DNA of 64,000 bases from Lonicera japonica. Its lineage: Eukaryota; Streptophyta; Magnoliopsida; Dipsacales; Caprifoliaceae. The translations under genes were made by a program, and so were the position numbers. Each line of letters starts with the position of its first letter. Within the stretch, counting starts at the first letter, position 1. The notes beneath the pieces were generated by a model. It saw only the letters and a list, made by a program, of their open reading frames with translations, was not told the origin of the DNA and did no database searches. Of the stretch, positions 61,051-64,000 are shown piece by piece. The DNA lies in assembly GCA_021464415.1 (NCBI GenBank), contig JAKCWG010000639.1, positions 86,673 through 150,672 of the forward strand, written 5' to 3'.

Positions 61051-63020
61051 CAAATTAATTATAAAAAATTACCTTAAATCAGCTGTCCAATCCTTCACCT
61101 TCGATACTTCGGTCCCACGACAACTAGTATGTGAAAATAGATAATATATGGGGATTTTCTCTCTCCAGAACTCTCTAATAATATATATATATATGCTATG
61201 TGTTCTATCTCTTGTATCTCTCTCTACCTGTCATTTTAGATCTAGTGAATATGTCTATTATATATAGGAATAAGAGATAGATGTTTAATAAATTTAGGAA
61301 ATTAGAATTGGAAAAGAAATGATAAATATAAATTCAATTAGGATTTTAATTAAGATGGAGAAAAATGAGTTATATTTGAATTAGGAAAGATAATATGGAA
61401 TTGGAGTTTTTTTTTTTCTCTTCCTTTTTGATATTTAATTGACTTCTTCCATCTTTTTGGACTTTTTCTCACATTTTACTTCTTCCCTACAAAAAGCAAA
61501 ATAAATATTATTACTCAACATTTTAAGCATACTTTATTTGTGGGTTTAAATAACAGTTTTGGACATTTATCATGTACATATGTCAAATCTCATGCAATTA
61601 ATTCTAACTATATACTTGTTTTTATTTATGGTAGTAAAATATGTCGTTATCATATTAAAATATCTTATCTTGGACATTTTGTATACATATGATCATATGA
61701 GGGATTTTTCTCCTCTTATCCCATATTTTCCTTCATCAAAATAACCTAACAAATGAATATATATATACATAAATTACTCTCCAAATGACATTTTGGATCC
61801 CGGCATTCAAACAAAAGATGCACGCTTCTCTAATCACGAGAGCCTCCGCCCATATAAACAGATGAAACTGAAATGTTGGAACCAAAATATTTGAGGATTA
61901 AACTTGAACTATCTCTAACAATGCAACTCAAGGCACCCAATTAAAGACTCTTTGACGGAGGCATCATAATTAAAACTTTAGGGAATGGAGGCGGAGACAA
62001 CTCGATACTGGGAGAGGGTTAAAGGGGAGGAAGCGAATGAGGGGAAGGGCCATGCAAAATTGCTTCATAGATTCCACGGCGGCTGAGTAGTAGCCTGAGT
62101 TCATAGCTTGAGCCACCAAATCTAGTCCCCCTTAATTTCTAATGTTCAAATCTAGGTCTATCCAAAAATTAATTGTGTACTATTTTTATGATTGTGTAAT
62201 GCATTACTCAACATGAACTTTAAGTAAATAATCCTCGTGACCCTTAAATCATCACATTTGTATCTCTATGGCATTTTAACTAATTCTTGTAACTCTATGA
62301 CCCTTGAATTATGTAATTCGTACGCTAGAGGCCCACGGAGTATATGACTGAATTTTTTGGTGATGAAATATTTAATTGTCGCGAAGTGTATATTTAGCGA
62401 TGTAATATGCAATTTTCATTGCCACTAGGGTATAAGTGTATGGTTAAGGGCCATAGGGGTGTACAAAAATAATTTAAGCACCATAGGGGTATAAATAAGG
62501 AGTGTTTTTAGTTTCAGTCGGAATAAAAATTGGGGAGATCCAAACCTTGGTTCGGTTCAGTTCAAATTTGGTTTGTGAATCTTCCAAAATTCTACAACCT
62601 ATGCCATGAGTTACAACTTTTATAGTAAGTTAGAGTTTCGCGAGTTCTTCTACGAGAGTGGCAGCTGAAGACAAGGATTTTGTTTCTATTTACCTAACAT
62701 AAAGCAAGTTACAATTACATTAATTTAGAGGATACTGTAGCAATCTACACAGTTTATTGTTACACAATAAACATGTGACACATCATTATGTCTTCAAAAC
62801 ATACTGGTATATATACTTGTGCTTGATGAAAATATGAAATTAGAAATGACTTACCTAATCATTAGTAACTAGTACATAAACAAGCACAAAAGGACCGATT
62901 GAAGCCTAAATTTACTTATATTAAAAAAGCAAAAGCCCAACGCCATAGTCTTCTCAAGCTCAGGTTGCGCACAGCAATCCCACAAAGAGAAATTAATTAA
63001 TGGGGATAACGAACGCACAT
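61051..63020. other. AT-rich intergenic region, no gene seen
   Basis: (AT)n near 61178. A 61-codon frame at 61559-61744 has no recognisable features. 61800-62120 is less AT-rich ('gaggcggagacaactcgata', 'gattccacggcggctgag') and could be a gene remnant, but no reading frame is convincing. 'cataggggtataa'-type repeats occur at 62450-62500. Confidence 0.5.
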
Positions 63021-63064
63021 TCAGTAATCTGCAAAGCCACAACGCACCTTTCGTTCTTGTATCT
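63021..63064 (-). CDS. Possible last exon of the resistance gene
   Basis: If the donor at 63221-63220 (cag|gtgtgt) is used, an acceptor 'gttgtag' at 63065 joins in phase. It adds a short tail (EIQERKVRCGFADY) before a TGA at 63023-63021. The phase match is suggestive only; reading through the donor instead gives a stop at about 63184. Confidence 0.35.
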
Positions 63065-63221
63065 CTACAACCATTCAAACCAACCAAATTAAGTATTAAC
63101 ATGATATAAGATGAGAGACACTTCTATATCTTCTTTGAGAACAAAATAAAATGGACATTTACGAGTACTTAGATGGTTTGGTTTTAGAATGCTAAATAAA
63201 AGTAGAGACATACGTACACAC

Positions 63222-63807
63222 CTGAAAAATCCGCGATGTCTCCCAATATTTTCCAATACAAATCAGTGACCACGTCATGAAATTTACCTCGGTAGAGGTA
63301 GCGACAAAGGAAGTACGTCCCTGTGCTTAACTGTAACTGTGACAAATCTCCACCACCGACTTCATTCCAGTGAAAATATGTCTTATTATTGTTGTCATCC
63401 GAGACTATTCCGTTATCATCTTCTTCATACACGATGTTGACACCACACTCCTTTACCTTTAACGGATCACCCGATAAAACTGAAACAACAATTTCGTCCC
63501 CACCTTCTAGCTGATTTCCAAAATTCCACCGACTTAACCATGTCATGCCTTTATCTTCCGATGGACTACCGTAGTACGTAGGGCAGTATATGGATTTTGA
63601 AGAGCATATTGATTTTAGTGGCAAATGGATAACTGATTCGGGACCAATCTGTGCATACACGAAGCAAATGTTCAAGCATTGAATCCTAAATTCAGGAACC
63701 AAAGACACAGTAAAAGATATTGAAGACCCCTTCCTCCTATTACTGAAACAACTTGGGATCTCTCCACCCGGGATAAATGTGCTGACTATACCAAACTCGT
63801 AAATTCC
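63222..63807 (-). CDS. TIR-NBS-LRR-type resistance protein, post-LRR (C-JID-like) domain exon
   Basis: From an acceptor (ctgtag|gga) the exon reads GIYEFGIVSTFIPGGEIPSC, FSNRRKGSSISFTV, then VPEFRIQCLNICFVYAQIG, YYGSPSEDKGMTWLSRWNFG, NQLEGGDEIVVSVL, VKECGVNIVYEE, FHWNEVGGGDLS and STGTYFLCRYLY. The 'IPGGEIPSCFSNRRKGSSISF' opening, 'WLS-W-FGNQLEGGDE' and 'VKECGVN-VYEE' are marks of the C-terminal domain after the leucine-rich repeats in TIR-type intracellular immune receptors; in the family this domain helps bind the pathogen effector. About 195 codons, no internal stop. The TIR, NB-ARC and LRR parts must lie beyond the right end of the window. A donor follows at 63221. Could belong to a full gene or a pseudogene. 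Confidence 0.82.
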
Positions 63808-63864
63808 CTACAGCAATTCAATTCAATTCAATTCTAATTTTAATCTTTATCAATTATATGCGAT

Positions 63865-63865
<1 letters not shown>

Positions 63866-63902
<37 letters not shown>
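63866..63902. repeat. (GA)n microsatellite in the intron
   Basis: GA run filling most of the 96-bp intron (63808-63903), so on the coding strand a CT tract starts right after the splice donor. Confidence 0.93.
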
Positions 63903-63905
63903 CAC

Positions 63906-63977
63906 CTGGATTGGAATTGGATCAATCTCGATACCGTACAGCTGCGTCAAATGCTTTACTTTAAGATTTTTGATCAT
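63906..63977 (-). CDS. Upstream exon of the resistance gene (boundary uncertain)
   Basis: Reads MIKNLKVKHLTQLYGIEIDP plus IPIQ and ends at a donor (cag|gtgctc). Joined in phase 0 to the next exon it gives IPIQ-GIYEFG, as expected for the link between LRRs and the C-terminal domain. An in-frame TGA (63980-63978) directly precedes the Met codon and no acceptor is visible between them. So either splicing differs from this model or the gene is broken here. Confidence 0.5.
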
Positions 63978-64000
63978 TCAATGTCAATACCCCAATTCTA

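Noticed and set aside
61559..61744. 61-codon hydrophobic plus-strand frame
   Set aside because: AT-rich chance frame; no neighbouring exon, domain or repeat copy supports it.

Overview
The window looks like plant nuclear DNA, almost certainly from a eudicot. It is AT-rich and dominated by LTR retrotransposon remains, Helitrons and MITEs, with intron-containing sequence and no bacterial-style gene packing. The only host gene outside the repeats is at the right edge: the 3' part of a TIR-NBS-LRR-type resistance gene, a class absent from monocots.

Positions 1 to about 54,105 form a tandem array: unit 1 (1-15403), unit 2 (15404-33805), unit 3 (33806-51119) and a partial unit 4 (51120-54105). Each full unit has two diverged halves, here called beta and alpha. 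Each half ends in a copy of one proline-rich-protein gene, giving six copies, A to F. The beta half holds Helitron H1, a 275-bp Mutator-type MITE, an LTR-like segment and gene A, C or E. It is followed by Helitron H3 with an (ATT)n tract, a 57-bp minisatellite fused to a Ty1/copia RT/RNase H remnant, and a copia 3' LTR. The alpha half holds the LTR-like segment, Helitron H2 in reverse orientation and gene B, D or F. All six copies are damaged: A has lost its 5' half beside a CACTA fragment, B and D share a deletion of the conserved C-terminal part, C has a premature stop, E a 4-bp insertion and F only a 2-bp deletion.

The units act as controls for each other. For many insertions one unit or half holds the element with its target-site duplication and another holds the empty site. 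This gives exact ends for the Mutator MITE, Helitrons H1 and H2, solo LTRs of 807, 1889/1772 and 2000 bp, and two unit-specific MITEs. Shared lesions (B with D; the 1.9-kb solo LTR in beta 2 and beta 3) suggest that an alpha-beta block was tandemly duplicated. A short, nearly identical tract suggests later gene conversion.

From 54,106 to about 61,050 the sequence is older repeat debris: a 'gagcatctccaat' MITE, a minus-strand Ty3/gypsy gag pseudogene with its 5' leader, T-rich DNA, and an imperfect inverted repeat around an 802-bp solo LTR. From 61,051 to 63,020 I see no gene. The last kilobase carries minus-strand exons of the resistance-gene C-terminal domain, cut by the window end.

I found no convincing new cellular system. 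The most notable items are the array with its insertion chronology, the near-intact proline-rich gene F, the palindrome-rich MITE, and the array lying near a resistance gene. All identity statements are by eye.
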